Assembly (NCBI GenBank): GCA_963920525.1
Contig: OY986438.1
Span: forward strand, 132,006,420 to 132,070,419
Reading direction: 5' to 3'
Origin: Dichetophora obliterata
Lineage: Eukaryota; Arthropoda; Insecta; Diptera; Sciomyzidae
Length of the DNA stretch: 64,000 nucleotides
Under the pieces are notes generated by a model. The model made no database searches. It was given only the letters and a program-made list of their open reading frames with translations, and was not told the origin of the DNA. The translations under genes were made by a program, and so were the position numbers. Below are positions 35,219 through 46,425 of this stretch, piece after piece (the first letter of the stretch is position 1; each line of letters opens with the position of its first letter).

Positions 35219-36006
35219 CACCGTTGCCAGATCAGCGGATTTCATGCCAAATCAGCGGATTTTGAAGTGATTTGGCTGGATAAATTATCAAAAATACGCA
35301 AGCGGAATTTTTAGCGGATTTTAAAAACTTTATGTAATTTTTTATTAAATTAAACTTAATTATTTTTAGTTTTGAAGATGATTGAGCACTTCTCCGTTAA
35401 CAATGTTTTAAAAGCAGTAAAAGAAGATACTTTGCTTATTTTGTAAATTTTTGGTTATAGCGATGACCATATAACAGAAATATTATATCAGTCTCAAAAC
35501 ATTAACCTCTTTCATTGGAACTGATTTTTGGTTTGAGGAACTTGAATGTAAGGATGCAGCTGTAAATTTAATTTTTGAGAAACTGTCAAACTTTTTACTG
35601 CACCTGTTATCTTTGCCTAAGTCAAACGCTGATGTTTAACGAGCGCTTAGTCAGCTCAATATTGTAAGATCTAGGATAATAATAATAATTTTAACTTTCA
35701 AGATATGATTTAAGAAGGCACCAAAAGTACTGCCACGACTATAATATACCCCAAACATATCTAATGTTGATTGGGTCGAATGCAATTGATGTCAACAAGA
35801 ACATTATTGAAGAATGGATTGATTTAAAGTAGTATATAATAATGGTTTTTTTAATTGGAACTTGAATTGATATTTTTTGTAATTTTTTTATAATTATACG
35901 TTATAATATTTTATTATAAACTTCGTTATTGAAAGTAAGAAAGTTTAATTAGCGGGTTTTTTTAACAAATTTTGCGGATTTTGATCAGCAGTAGCTGGCA
36001 ACACTG
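35219..36006. mobile_element. hAT element, internally deleted, with transposase remnant
   Basis: The left end CACCGTTGCCAGATCAGCGG and the right end reverse-complemented CAGTGTTGCCAGCTACTGC are typical hAT termini. The flanks TTTGTATG (35211-35218) and TTAGTATG (36007-36014) match at 7 of 8 bases. AGCGGATTTT words recur near both ends. The interior retains only the C-terminal part of a transposase, listed separately. Confidence 0.87.
35370..35832 (+). pseudogene. hAT transposase C-terminal fragment (dimerisation domain)
   Basis: This is a remnant of a hAT transposase, the enzyme that would excise and insert such elements. IGTDFWFEELECKDAAVNL (from 35514) leads into LPKSNADV-stop-RALSQLN near 35613-35660. 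That is the SNADVE.xFS.LN core of the hAT C-terminal dimerisation domain, with TAA at 35637 in the place usually held by Glu. After a frameshift, RYDLRRHQKYCHDYNIP and EEWIDLK-stop (TAG at 35830) complete the family C-terminus. The catalytic DDE region is missing through internal deletion. The fragment lies between the element's own termini, so ownership is clear. Confidence 0.82.
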
Positions 36007-36164
36007 TTAGTATGTTAGGCGAACACAGGACAAGAGAATAATATAAAATTGAACAAAACATCACGCTCTTATCTCTCAGAAATTAGTTTCGTCTGGGCAG
36101 GCGACATAATTTATACATGAAGAATTTGGTTGTGTGACAAAATTTATCACTACAAACATTTACA

Positions 36165-36560
36165 GAAATTGCTATACTACTATATAAAAATAAAATTTTA
36201 AAAAATTAGCATGTTTGTGGTCGCCGGTAAACTCAAGAACCGCTGAACGGATTTATGTGAAATTTTCACTATTCGAATGAAAATTTATCATAGATAGTGC
36301 ATGTATACTCAAAATTTTGATATATATAATAGCGAGCAAGTTATTCACTGAAAAACTCGCTTAAATCTCAATTTTTGGTAAAATTCGACACATTTTCCCA
36401 TTTCCTGCCTAAACAGTAAAATATATCTGAAAATGATTTATGAACATATGAAAGAGCTTCCCGATTCCAACAAAAAAGTAAAAGGTGACATGCATCTACG
36501 ATCTATGGTTTTTTCGTAAAATAGACAATGCGTGACAACATGTAGGACCCCGCTATTAAC
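36165..36560. mobile_element. Helitron-like or LINE-tail-like repeat fragment
   Basis: CTATACTACTATATAAAA followed by GTTTGTGGTCGCCGG and ACTCAAGAACCGCTGAACGG resembles a phrase very widespread in insect Helitrons and related repeats. No opposite terminus could be tied to it. Confidence 0.3.
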
Positions 36561-37160
36561 TTAACAAACCACGAAATAAAGTAATTATTGAGTAATATAA
36601 TAAGTGACACAAGTTTCATTGTAATATTTTGTTTGGCAAATACAGTTTTAAGACTTATTGAGAATTCAGAAATGTTTAATAGTGTTTGCGATTCATTAAA
36701 GTGGTTTAATGATTCTATTTTGTTTGAATGTAATTATTTTAAAATAAAATTTGTTAGTTTTGAAATATGTTCAAAAATAAGTTTTTCGAAGCACAAATTG
36801 AGTGTTGCTTTAGCTTTATGGTTCTTTATACAAATATTTAATAAGCCCATCCTCAGTATATATATAAATACTAATACCAAAAAGTTGTAAATAGGACCTA
36901 TTTTGGCAATTCATTTGTGTATTTTCAATACAAAATTTAAATTTCCATACAAATTTCATATTCAAATTTTAAACCATTATTAACTTATTTGAATATTGAA
37001 CCTTTTACGAGTACATTCCCTTATTTAAATAACACAAATGTGGGTGAATTTGCATAAATCTGAATGACTAAAATAAGGGAATTTAATAACTTTAAAAAAT
37101 CATAGTAAATGTAATCAAGTAAATGTAATAAATATAATATATTTCGAATAACACCCGAGC
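36561..37160. other. AT-rich interval; one 100-codon AT-driven frame
   Basis: The open stretch 36588-36890 (+) is rich in Phe, Ile, Ser and Lys and fits chance in AT-rich DNA. Nothing else is supported. Confidence 0.4.
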
Positions 37161-37279
37161 TTCTTAGGGGGTTTCCATTAATTACGTGAGGTGATTTTTG
37201 CGATTTTTTTACTCCCCTCCTCCCCCTAGTGAGATATCGTGAGATTTGGCTCGATCCCCTCTCCCCTCTAATCACAAGT

Positions 37280-38140
37280 GAGATTGTTCAAAATGCGTGT
37301 TTTCAATGTACACTCAGGGAATTATTGAATTTCGTACACGGCTGCCATAAGAAAGATGAGGCTGTAGTAGCCATACTAGAGTTATTATATATGAAATGAA
37401 GTCACCTTAGCTGAAAGTTTATTGCAAGCACTTTATGAGAGCTCTCATAGCCCTAATTGAATCTGCAATAATCATATAAAAAAACATAAATTATGTTGAT
37501 CGGTTTTTTGAAAATGAAATCTGTGGTTACAGTTGTGATACATTCAGTATTGTGGTTACTGCAACCAACTTTTAAATCTTGCGTGTAGAGAAACTCCAAT
37601 ATGGCTATTGTAGCCTCAATACGGTTTTCACGCTTTTACTGAAGATACTAAAACCACAAAAGACAAATTTCTCCATTTTAGTTTTGGCTTTGCAGCGTGC
37701 TTGTTGGCGAATATTAAAAAAATTGTTTTTAAAGTTAAAGTGTTTACTTTGATAAACGCTTTACTTTGATAATAAATATTATGCCTATTATATTGAAAAA
37801 GGCATGGACTATTTTACAATTCCATTGTCTAAAACTATTTGTAAGCATGTTTCAGATGCATGCTAATGGTTTGTCGTTTACAATATGGGATTTTTAAAGT
37901 TCCATAAAAAAAAAAGTTAAAAAATAGTTTGTAAAGTTCTATAAACAATTAAAATTTTATATTTATTTGATCAAAAAGTAATATTTTTCAAATGATTTGA
38001 AATAAAAATTTAAAAAATATTTTAAAATAACAATTTTATTTAGCAAACGGCATTAAGAAATTGGTGATAACCTTAAAAGCGCAGAGGTAAGTAGCTTAAA
38101 TAGAAAAATTCTGACAACCTCAACATAAGGATTTATGGCT
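37280..38140. other. AT-rich interval, nothing supported
   Basis: TGTGGTTAC words recur near 37522 and 37551. There is no coding sequence. Confidence 0.4.
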
Positions 38141-38141
38141 A

Positions 38142-38480
38142 TCAAAACCGAATTCCTCTCACCATTCCAAAAGGTGCTGTTATGACCCCTCCACAATTCG
38201 GCAGTCAAGACCGAATTCCTCTCACCATTGCAAAAGGCGCTGCTATGACCCCTCCACAATTCCGCTGTCAAAACTGAATTCCTCTCACCATCGCAAAAGG
38301 CGCTGTTATGACCCCTCCACAATTCGGCTGTCAAAACCGAATTCCTCTCACCATCGCAAAAGGCGCTGTTATGACCCCTCCACAATTCGGCTGTCAAAAC
38401 CGAATTCCTCTCACCATCGCAAAAGGCGCTGTTATGACCCCTCCACAAATCCGCTGTCAAAACTGAATTCCTCTCACCAT
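38142..38480. repeat. 63-bp minisatellite, five units plus partial ends
   Basis: GAATTCCTCTCACCA recurs at 38150, 38213, 38276, 38339, 38402 and 38465, exactly 63 bp apart. Most units contain AATTCGG...CCGAATT, a 7-bp stem with a 9-base loop. Because 63 is a multiple of three, the minus strand stays open through the array (21-residue repeat starting GERNSVLTAELWRGHNSAFC). The unit at 38250 differs most. Near identity between units indicates recent expansion. Confidence 0.93.
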
Positions 38481-38968
38481 TAAAAGTTCTTACAACTTTC
38501 TGTGAGGTTGTCAAAACTGGCAGAGCATCTCTTAAACAGGAATCTAACAGCCCTTATGGAAGTTGTCAGATCCTCGCATATTAAATGTTTTGAGAACTAT
38601 AGTATTACGGCTAGAAGAAGCGAAGTTTTGATAGCATCGCCAGTTCTGTGAGTGTAAATATGTTAATCAATGCTTCATTGTGTTGGATTTATTAAAAAAA
38701 CTCCTAATGTATTTCATTATTTTTATTTAGGACTAGTTGAGACTATAATTTTAAACTACTGAAATCGTACTTTAAAATGACAATAAAAAAAATCGAACAA
38801 TAAAATACTAATTAAGTAAAACTAAGTCATTTATAATGAGAACTTCTAAAATTGGTGAAAATTCATTCTAATTCAGTCCATGGGGGCTCATGTGCGGTCT
38901 CGACAGTGACTACTGGAACCAGCATGTCCATGTGATTTTTGGTAAAATCATCTGCTCCTTTTAGCCAT

Positions 38969-39505
38969 CGTTATCGCTTGCACACAAAAGCTCATTAGCT
39001 CGACGTGTAATAATCCGTGAAGGTCGCACTTTGCGCGCTGGTGCACGATGCTCTGCAGCTCTTGTGATGGATGAAAAGTTAATACCGCATTTATTTCAGC
39101 ATCTTTTTTCTAGATCACTACGTACACTGGAGAAATAGAGGTCATAGGGCAAGTCCATGAAGGCATGTAAAGGTTGAATCGGTAAGCAGTGGCGAATCAA
39201 AAAGGGAGCAAATAACTTTCCGTCATGCTCACCAGGATCTGTGATAGTCGTATGCCCATCAATCTGCGTAATAGGGTGTGGAGGTGGCAGAAAACTGTAG
39301 TGAAGAATCAAGTGCAGATCACTCCGGCGTGGGCGCATTTTACAATCTAAAATAATAATTGAAAAAAATTCATTATTTAGGTCGTTAAAAAATTAAAAGT
39401 AAATAAATTAAAAAACTAAATTACCGCATACCTGAGGTAAATATTGGCTCTCTCTAATGTGCTCAGCATACCATTCTTCAGATGGCAGGTAATCTGATAT
39501 GGAAA
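38969..39505 (-). pseudogene. Unrecognised broken gene with a plausible intron
   Basis: On the minus strand an open 21-codon piece (YLPSEEWYAEHIRESQYLPQ) ends at CAG/GTATGC near 39432. About 85 bp of T-rich sequence then ends TTATTATTTTAG near 39348, so a GT-AG intron is plausible. The next open stretch (39338-39096) is GC-richer than its surroundings and includes ITQIDGHTTITDPGEHDG and HAFMDLPYDLYFSSVRSDLE. After one in-frame TGA it continues to 38969 as a basic segment (RAPARKVRPSRIITRRANEL). The exon phases do not join cleanly. I cannot assign a family. It may be a relic of a gene carried by the surrounding element or of host origin. Confidence 0.35.
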
Positions 39506-39676
39506 TAAAACGGAATAAAGATTGAGCTTTTTTAAAAAAATAACATATCGAAAACGAACCGTTCGTTAAAGTTTATTTCCATTCCCTGATTGCATATCAT
39601 TTAAAACAATGCTGCTTCTTATTACTTATTCTACGAGCAAATATTAGTTGTTTGTCGAATGAGTGACAGAGCAAAC

Positions 39677-41109
39677 CCCAGTATTAAGGCGCCTCACGCT
39701 CCATAGAAAAAAAATTTTGTTCGACCCAAATGCTCAATACATTCCTGGGTCTATGTTATAATGATTCCCCAAATATTTTGACCCTAGCGATAGCCATCCG
39801 TTCGTAGCGATAGCCTGGAATGGTTCGAAATAACCTCTAAGAATCGAGTTATTTTGTAACCATATTGGCTGTTGCAATAGTGGTAAAAAATTCAATTGTC
39901 AGACCGGAAAAGATCTTCCAATCTGCATCAAAAATTATAAATGTTTGCAATCAGATTAAAGATAACGCTATTCTTCATGCATATTTTTGATATTTTTTTA
40001 TTTTATTTCCATACGAAAACTTTCAAAATTCAAATTTTTTTTAATTTCTTACGATATTTTTTCAGTAGGTGTTTATTTTGTAATTAATATTTTACTTTTA
40101 ATATATATCAAATCAAGTACTTCTGACTAGGAATCATTGCGAGCACTCAAAACCTTTCCAACAATATCTTGAAAGGGAGGATCGCATTAGAAATAATTAA
40201 TTTTTTTTAATTTTAGTGAAAATAAATTTGAAAAAAATGCACGAAAAAAGCATTATTTTTAATCCGAATGCAAAAATTTTAATTTTTTGATACAGATTGG
40301 AAAACCTTTTTTCCGGATATAATTTCTGACAATTTATTTTTTACAACAATTACACAAGCCAATATGGTTACGAAATAACTCGATTTTTCGAGGTTATTTC
40401 AAATCATTCCAGCTCACGGATGGCTATCGCTAGAGTCGAAATATTTGGGGAATCATTATAACATAAATCATGGATTGTATTGAGCATTTGTGCCGAACAA
40501 CTTTTTTCGTGAGGCGCTTTACCCAGTATGTCCAGAGTAGCATGCATACAGGAAACTTGCATGCTGTATGCAGGCAGAATCATGGACAAGGCATGTATGG
40601 TCATTAAAAAACCAACAATTATCCAAATTTGCTGAGTATGCGTCTTGTTTGTACACAGTGGCGTGCAAACTAAAATGTGCATGCTGTATTAGTACTAAGG
40701 CATGAACCTTGCAGGCATAATAGTCCTGCTTAAAAAATATGAACTCCCATTGTGTATTTAAACTTTAAGGAGTGCGGTTGTACATAATTTTTTAACAAAA
40801 TACAAATTAATTTAACAGAATATAACAACTTTAAAAACTGAAATAAGTAAGATGATTAATTAATGACAACAGCAATTTTTTTCTAACAATATTAATGCAA
40901 ATGTATGCATACAGTATTAATGGTAATGTATGCATGCAGTATTATTGACAAAGAATGCATAGAGTACGACTATTCCCCATGCATACAGCAATAGTAATTG
41001 ACATCGCCATGTAAAATGGAAATGAGCTTGCATTTATGCTGGCGTGCATACAAAACATCAAACGTATGCCTAAATCATCAATGCTGTATGCATGAATGTA
41101 CTTACTGGG
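39677..41109. mobile_element. MITE with CCCAGTA termini, hosting the foldback element
   Basis: With the foldback element and one CCCAGTAT set aside, the left end reads CCCAGTATGTCCAGAG followed by GCATGCATACAGG. The right end reverse-complemented reads CCCAGTAAGTACATTC followed by ATGCATACAGC. The interior (40540-41100) is full of TGCATACAG words in both orientations. The terminal heptamer matches that of the MITE at 21710-21953. Confidence 0.6.
39685..40521. mobile_element. hAT-type foldback MITE with about 240-bp arms
   Basis: The left terminus TAAGGCGCCTCACG and the right one reverse-complemented TAAAGCGCCTCACG begin inverted arms. The arms remain recognisable for about 240 bp (for example AATGCTCAATACA, TATAATGATTCCCCAAATAT, GCGATAGCCATCCGT, CGAGTTATTT and ACCATATTGGCT on both sides). 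The flanks are a perfect 8-bp duplication, CCCAGTAT (39677-39684 and 40522-40529). TAAGG fits the YARNG hAT rule. The centre is AT-rich and non-coding. Transcripts through it would fold into a long hairpin. Confidence 0.93.
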
Positions 41110-41500
41110 ATGCGTTTCATGTGTGCCGACCACTGAACTAAACATTTACGGACGTAAACACAAAAGTAGAGACTTGCCCATGCGTCGCTGTCACAAGTCG
41201 CAGCGCTCGTCGAATCGCGTGTTCCGCTATCCGGTGGTAAAACAATCGATGAGCTACTATCCTACTTTGTTGCACTCGCATAACCGCGAAAAATATTATA
41301 GTGTAAAATTTAGTCATATTTTAATAGAGAAACACGTTTTACTCAATTTAATCAGTTATCTCATAATTCTACACTGTTTCTTGCTGATAAAAAAGTACGT
41401 CATTTTTGTGAGAGCCCCCTCTCCCCCACGTGAGAGTTAGTAAGATTCTGCTTAACCCCTCCGCCCTCCTAAACGCCTCACGTAATTGTTGGACGCCCCC

Positions 41501-41660
41501 TTATGATCAATTGTGTTTTGTGTGTGTGTGTGCTATTAAATGTATGTACAATGATTCAAAAACGGCACCCTCAAATTTTAAGCCGACTCTAAGGCTAATA
41601 TCTACGTATTCAGAAGAATAATTTAAAGAAAAGGAAAGCTTTACCAAGCCTTATTTTTTA
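41501..41660 (-). mobile_element. Diverged SINE fragment in the first duplicate
   Basis: TGATCAATTGTGTT, TATTAAATGT, AAGCCGACTC and AAGCTTTACC follow the order seen in the 3' half of the SINEs at 18.1 and 46.9 kb. The head is lost. The same fragment recurs at 41875-42030. Confidence 0.55.
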
Positions 41661-41874
41661 AATAAAAACTACTGAAATGCAAATATGAGGACAGGAAACC
41701 TTTTGGCCAAAAAAAGAAAGCCAATATATTTTGGCCATATATTTTAGTATTACAAGTTTTTAGTTTTTTTTCCATATACTGGAAAAATTAAAAAGTTTTG
41801 AGTTCGAGTCAACGCAAACCTAAACGCTCACCTAAACGCTCACCTAAACGCCTCACGTAATTAATGACGCCCCC

Positions 41875-42030
41875 TTATGATCAATTGTGTTTTGTGTGTG
41901 TGTGTTATTAAATGTGTGTACAATGATTCAAAAACGGCATCCTCAAATTTTAAGCCGACTCTAAGGCTAATATCTACGTATTCAGAAGAATAATTCAAAG
42001 AAAAGGAAAGCTTTACCAAGCCTTATTTTT
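41875..42030 (-). mobile_element. Diverged SINE fragment in the second duplicate
   Basis: This is the counterpart of 41501-41660 created by the 374-bp duplication. It has the same landmarks with a shorter TG run. Confidence 0.55.
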
Positions 42031-42789
42031 TAAATAAAAAACTACTGAAATGCAAATATGATGACAGACCTTTTGGCCAAAAAAAAGAAAGAAATGTCAT
42101 ATATATTAGTATTAAAAGTTTTTAGTGTTTTTTTCCATATACTGGAAAAATTAAAAATTTTTGAGTTCGAGTCAACGCAAACATTTTCCTGTCATCAAAC
42201 TTTTTTTTCGAATCGTTGTGAACCGAAGGACTTAAACGCTACGAGTAACATCGTTTGAGTTGAATCTACATTCATGTAGTGATAATCGTTGTATTCTACA
42301 TTAATTATATGCCCGAGTTATGGTCTTGCCTTAACCAATTCAAGTTTATTAAAATCTTCTTCACAAATTCCCACAATATTAATAGTGGGTTATTTTAAGA
42401 ATAGATGTTCAGAATCCTAGGACCGAGACGGATTTCAGAGATATCCGGAGAACTCCATATGAGTTCTATGAAAGGTTATTTTGTTTTGTGTCATAACTTT
42501 TGTGTCATAACTTTGGCTAAGGTCATGCTACAAGCTCCAGATTGTGTTTGTTTATAGTTCTTTATGCGTGAAACACAGCTACATTAACAACTCAGTTCTG
42601 TTTTAAGTCGACTTAAGTGATTATTACTTATCGACACAAATATATTGTTTAATCTAGGATTGCCTATTCTTTTGATATTTTCTTCGTGTCATGTTTTTTT
42701 ATAGTTTTAGTTGTTGCATCTTTCATTTTACTATTTTTTTAATGGAAATGAAATTGCAACAAAAATATTTTTCAAAAATATTTAAAGCT

Positions 42790-42868
42790 GTTATTTGCGT
42801 TACTTATTGCTACAACAAAAATTAAAAAAAAATATAAAATGTTTCCGTATCGCGAGCAAAGCTGCGGA
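42790..42868 (+). mobile_element. Possible Helitron 3' terminus
   Basis: CGCGAGCAAAGCTGCGG can form a short GC-rich hairpin with one bulge, followed by AGAGTTG and CTAGT. A hairpin 8-12 bases before CTRR-T is the known Helitron 3' end. No 5' end is assigned. Confidence 0.35.
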
Positions 42869-42889
42869 GAGTTGCTAGTACTTGTTATA

Positions 42890-43330
42890 AAGAGCGAAAA
42901 CATATTTTTTGTTTAAAAAGAAAAACTATTTAATAGTTTTTTAAATATTTTAAAATTTTTTAAAATTTTTTACCGTCGTACCTATACTCAGCGAGTAATA
43001 ATTATCTATAACTATATTGCTTTTTGGTGCACAACTGCTGCTACTAAAAACTGGTAAGGTTAAATTTTTTTTTTAGTCGTAAGACCACGTAACCATTCAT
43101 AATTTTCCTTTCACAACATTAACCGTAGTGCATATACTCTCCAAGTAATAATTCCATGTCACGCTGTGACGCGCTTGTTGCATCTTCGATTTCGAAGCGG
43201 CTCTCTCCGCTTCTTTATGATGTCATAAATTGTATTGCCTATTTATATAACTAGGGCATATGAACAGTCTTTCCTGCCAGATAGCATTTTTTATTCTAAC
43301 ACCTATTCTCAGTGATAAGCATAATTTCAT
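42890..43330. repeat. Diverged tandem repeat, about 150-170 bp unit
   Basis: ACCGTCGTACCTATACTCAG (42972), ACCGTAGTGCATATACTC (43123) and CACCTATTCTCAGTGATAAG (43302) begin related units, the first two followed by AGTAATAATT. Confidence 0.5.
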
Positions 43331-43699
43331 TTACTTTTGGAATTTCTCAATTACAATTTCTTAGAAATCATGAGACAACACGTAGCACAGTGTAACGAGT
43401 GCGGCCATAATTCAAAGAAATTTATTTTTCAGACTACAGAAAAAAGTATTTACGTCGAAAAGGAATACTTGAATGAAGTGGAATCCAAAGTATTTCTCCA
43501 AAATTTTTTTTTTGTAGACATACGACACCATGAAATTTGGGATTTCCAAAGTTAACTTATGTTAGTAAGAGAAGCACACATAACATAAGCACACTTTTAA
43601 GAATTTTCCCTATTAATTGTTAAAATAAGTATGCACAAATTTTAAAAGAAGAAAAAAAATATGAAATTGTATCTTTCTGGAGAAATGTTTTTTTGTTAT

Positions 43700-44310
43700 A
43701 CAACTTTTATAAAGTGGTTTCTGACAAAATAACAACAATTTCAGCAACTTTAGAAGTGCTTTTAAAAAAATACAAAATAATACCTCTGCAATTTTTTAAT
43801 GTATTATTTTAATAAGTATAAATAATTGTATGGAAGAAAAGTTTAATCCAAAGAACTGCAATTACTTACAAAAATTGGATTTTTGTAGTGATAACTTTAA
43901 TGCCTTTTCTTTAGGCCTTGCTGCGCTAAAGGAAGAACAGACGTGATTTAAGTAATTGTTTACAATAAATGATTAAAAAAATATGCATTAATTCTATACG
44001 TACAGAAAAAATTGAATTAGTGCAAGCCGTTTATATTTTTTTTATGATTAACTCTTTTTTTAACAAAAAAGTGAAAATTTCTCCAATTTCGAAAGTGATT
44101 TAAAAAAAAACAACGAAATAGTACCTCTGGAAATTTTTAATATGTTATTTAAATAAGTATAAATAATTATACAAAAGGAAAATGTATTCCAAAGACCTGC
44201 AATTCTTTACAAAAATTTCATTTTCGTAGTGATAACTCTAATGCTTTTTCTTTAGGTATTGCTGTGCTAAACAAATGATGTTTAAGTAATTTTTTAATTA
44301 CATTTTATAA
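43700..44310. repeat. Tandem duplication, about 340-bp unit
   Basis: AATAAGTATAAATAATT.TA, CAAAGA.CTGCAATT.TTACAA, GTAGTGATAACT.TAATGC and TTTCTTTAGG occur in order near 43813-43917 and again 44152-44256. There is no coding content. Confidence 0.75.
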
Positions 44311-44489
44311 AAAAATCAAGCTAGATATAACTGCAATGCTTTAAAAAAACTGATTTTTAGTGGAAGAATATTTGCAGTACATTTTTAAAGTACAGTCATT
44401 ACATAAAAATTGTTTAAGTTAATTATTAAAGTATATACACTTAAATTTTAAATTTAAAAAATAAAGAATTATCAAAAAACTCTCTGTCT

Positions 44490-45125
44490 AAGCATCTTGC
44501 TCTAGGATGCTTTTTTGGGAAAATATGCCACCTTACCGACTTAGGTTATATGAGGGGTGGGCATATTAGTGGGCTGATTTTGTTTATTTTCACAAAAACT
44601 AGTTGTTGTTATAATGAAACTAGATGTATTGAATTGTTTTTCTCTGGTATGCTCTTTTAGGGAAATATGCCACCTTACCGATTTCGCTTCTATGAGGGGT
44701 AGGCGTATTATTCGGTTGATTTGGTTCGTTTTCACAAAAACTAGTTGTTGCTGTTATAAAACTAGGTGCATAAAATGTTATTCCTTTACTTTACCGATTT
44801 TAGTTATATGAGGTGTGGGCGTATTAGTCTGCCGATTTGATTCGTTTTCACACCAAGTTGTTGTTGCTATAAAATAACTAAGTGCTCAAAATTTTGTTGC
44901 TTTGGGATACTTTTTTGGGGAAATTTACATTGCCGATTTAGGTTATATAAAAGGTGGTATTAGTTGTCCGATTCGGTGTATTTTCGCACCAACTAGTTGT
45001 TGTTAGTAAAGAACAAGGTGCACAAAATTTTATTTCTCTGGGATACTGTTTTTGCAAAAATATACAATCTTACTGATTTTGGTTATATGGGAGGTGGGCA
45101 TGCCATTCATCCCATTTGATCGCAA
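44490..45125. repeat. Tandem array, about 140-bp unit, five copies
   Basis: Units contain TTACCGATTT.GGTTATATGAGGKGTGGGCGTATTA and CACAAAAACTAGTTGTTGTT motifs. The GGTGGGC-type core recurs near 44555, 44700, 44812, 44953 and 45090. It belongs to the same word family as the arrays at 24 and 46.8 kb. Confidence 0.82.
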
Positions 45126-45129
45126 TTTT

Positions 45130-45620
45130 GTGAGAATAATTCTCTTATCAAGAAAGTATTTCCAGAAAATTTTGTGATTCTACGGTAACTCCTTCTATTT
45201 ATGGTCGCTTGCTATATGGGATCGTTAAACTGTGCGTAGCAATGTCATGTCAAAAGTTGCATAAGGAATTTTTAATCTAATGCCAATGTCAAAAAAAATT
45301 ACTAGGAATTGCAACATCGATCACCACCAATTCTAGCTTTTAAAGCACTGAATTAACAACGCTGGTTAGTGTGGTTAAAATTCAATTTTGAAAAGTGCGA
45401 TACCTCTGGAAGTTTAAAGAAAAGGTATCATACATAATTGGCAACCTGTTAGGAACAATAATTTTATGTTAGGTAATTGAGTCGATGTCTTAAATAATTT
45501 TTTCACTTAAAACATAAAAATTTACTACGTTCGTACTTACTTGAGTACACTTAAAAAGAGTATAAGCTCCTTTAAGACCAATAATCCTTTAGGTACTTAA
45601 GTTAAAACTAATCCAACCAA
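45130..45620. other. Interval without gene
   Basis: I see no open frames, inverted termini or arrays. Confidence 0.4.
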
Positions 45621-46425
45621 CGCACAGTGGAGTATTTCTGAGCAACTCTGTAGATTAATTAAAAAAAATTTTAAGGTACACACTGATATTTGGTACATGA
45701 TTAAAGACAGTAAATTTCGGCATCTCTAAATGAAAGAATTGTTGCAAATATTTTACCGTTTACTCCCAATACTCTTTTAATGTTGAGTTTGTTTTCTCTT
45801 TACGTGCTCTTTGTGATAAGAGTAATTTTTTCTTCATATTCGAGTTTTTTTATTTAACATTTAAAGTCAAAGTTTAAAATAAAATTAAATTAAGCCTGCT
45901 TTCTCAGGTATTTTGGAAACAACGTGTTTATTTTGTTTTGTGGAAAAGTGTTTTTAAATAATTATGTTTTTTTTTTTCTCCAGTAAACTTAAAAATGTGC
46001 GTATTTTGACCATTAATGTAGAGATATAGTTGTGAGGAGGGCAGAGCTGGACAAAATTGTTATTATTTTCTCAAATTTTGAATATTTTTATGTAACCTTA
46101 TGAAAAAAAAGCTGCGATATGTTGCGCGGTTAAAAGTTATAGCAGTTTCTAAATATGAAGTCGCTGAACAAAAATACACAAATGTGCCAAAATAATTTTC
46201 GGCTAAGTGAAAAAGGAAAACAATATTACTGCATTCAATACAAACTAAATAAACAAGATCTGCGAGTTGTTTTTATTTTCATTATTAATTTAAGATTAAC
46301 TGGTTTGTTCCCCACATTGCTGGTAGCGTCATAATGGCCTTACGTATGAATTTGTTTATGTTTATTGTTTATAACATTTCATATCATTGCATGTTATGTT
46401 TTTTCAAGCAATCAAAAATTAAAAA

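Larger units (their letters stand above)
37167..41500. mobile_element. PIF/Harbinger-like shell (GGGGG...ATTACGTGAGG ends, TTA target duplication)
   Basis: The left end GGGGGTTTCCATTAATTACG and the right end reverse-complemented GGGGGCGTCCAACAATTACG both continue GTGAGG and then C- or G-rich tracts. TTA lies outside both (37164-37166, 41501-41503), fitting the 3-bp TWA duplication of PIF/Harbinger elements. The 4.3 kb between hold a minisatellite, a hAT MITE, another MITE and gene relics. Either this is one large non-autonomous element that collected insertions, or two solo ends of related MITEs frame unrelated DNA. Confidence 0.45.
41467..42182. repeat. Tandem duplication, 374-bp period
   Basis: The segment from CCTAAACGCCTCACGTAATT (41468) to GAGTTCGAGTCAACGCAAAC (ending about 41820) is repeated from about 41842 to 42182 with few differences. 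Between copies, CCTAAACGCTCA is itself present in short tandem. Each copy carries the right end of the PIF/Harbinger-like shell plus a diverged SINE 3' part. Confidence 0.9.

Noticed and set aside
38142..38480. CRISPR-like repeat array
   Set aside because: The units are contiguous 63-bp copies without distinct spacers, in a eukaryotic context; it is a minisatellite.
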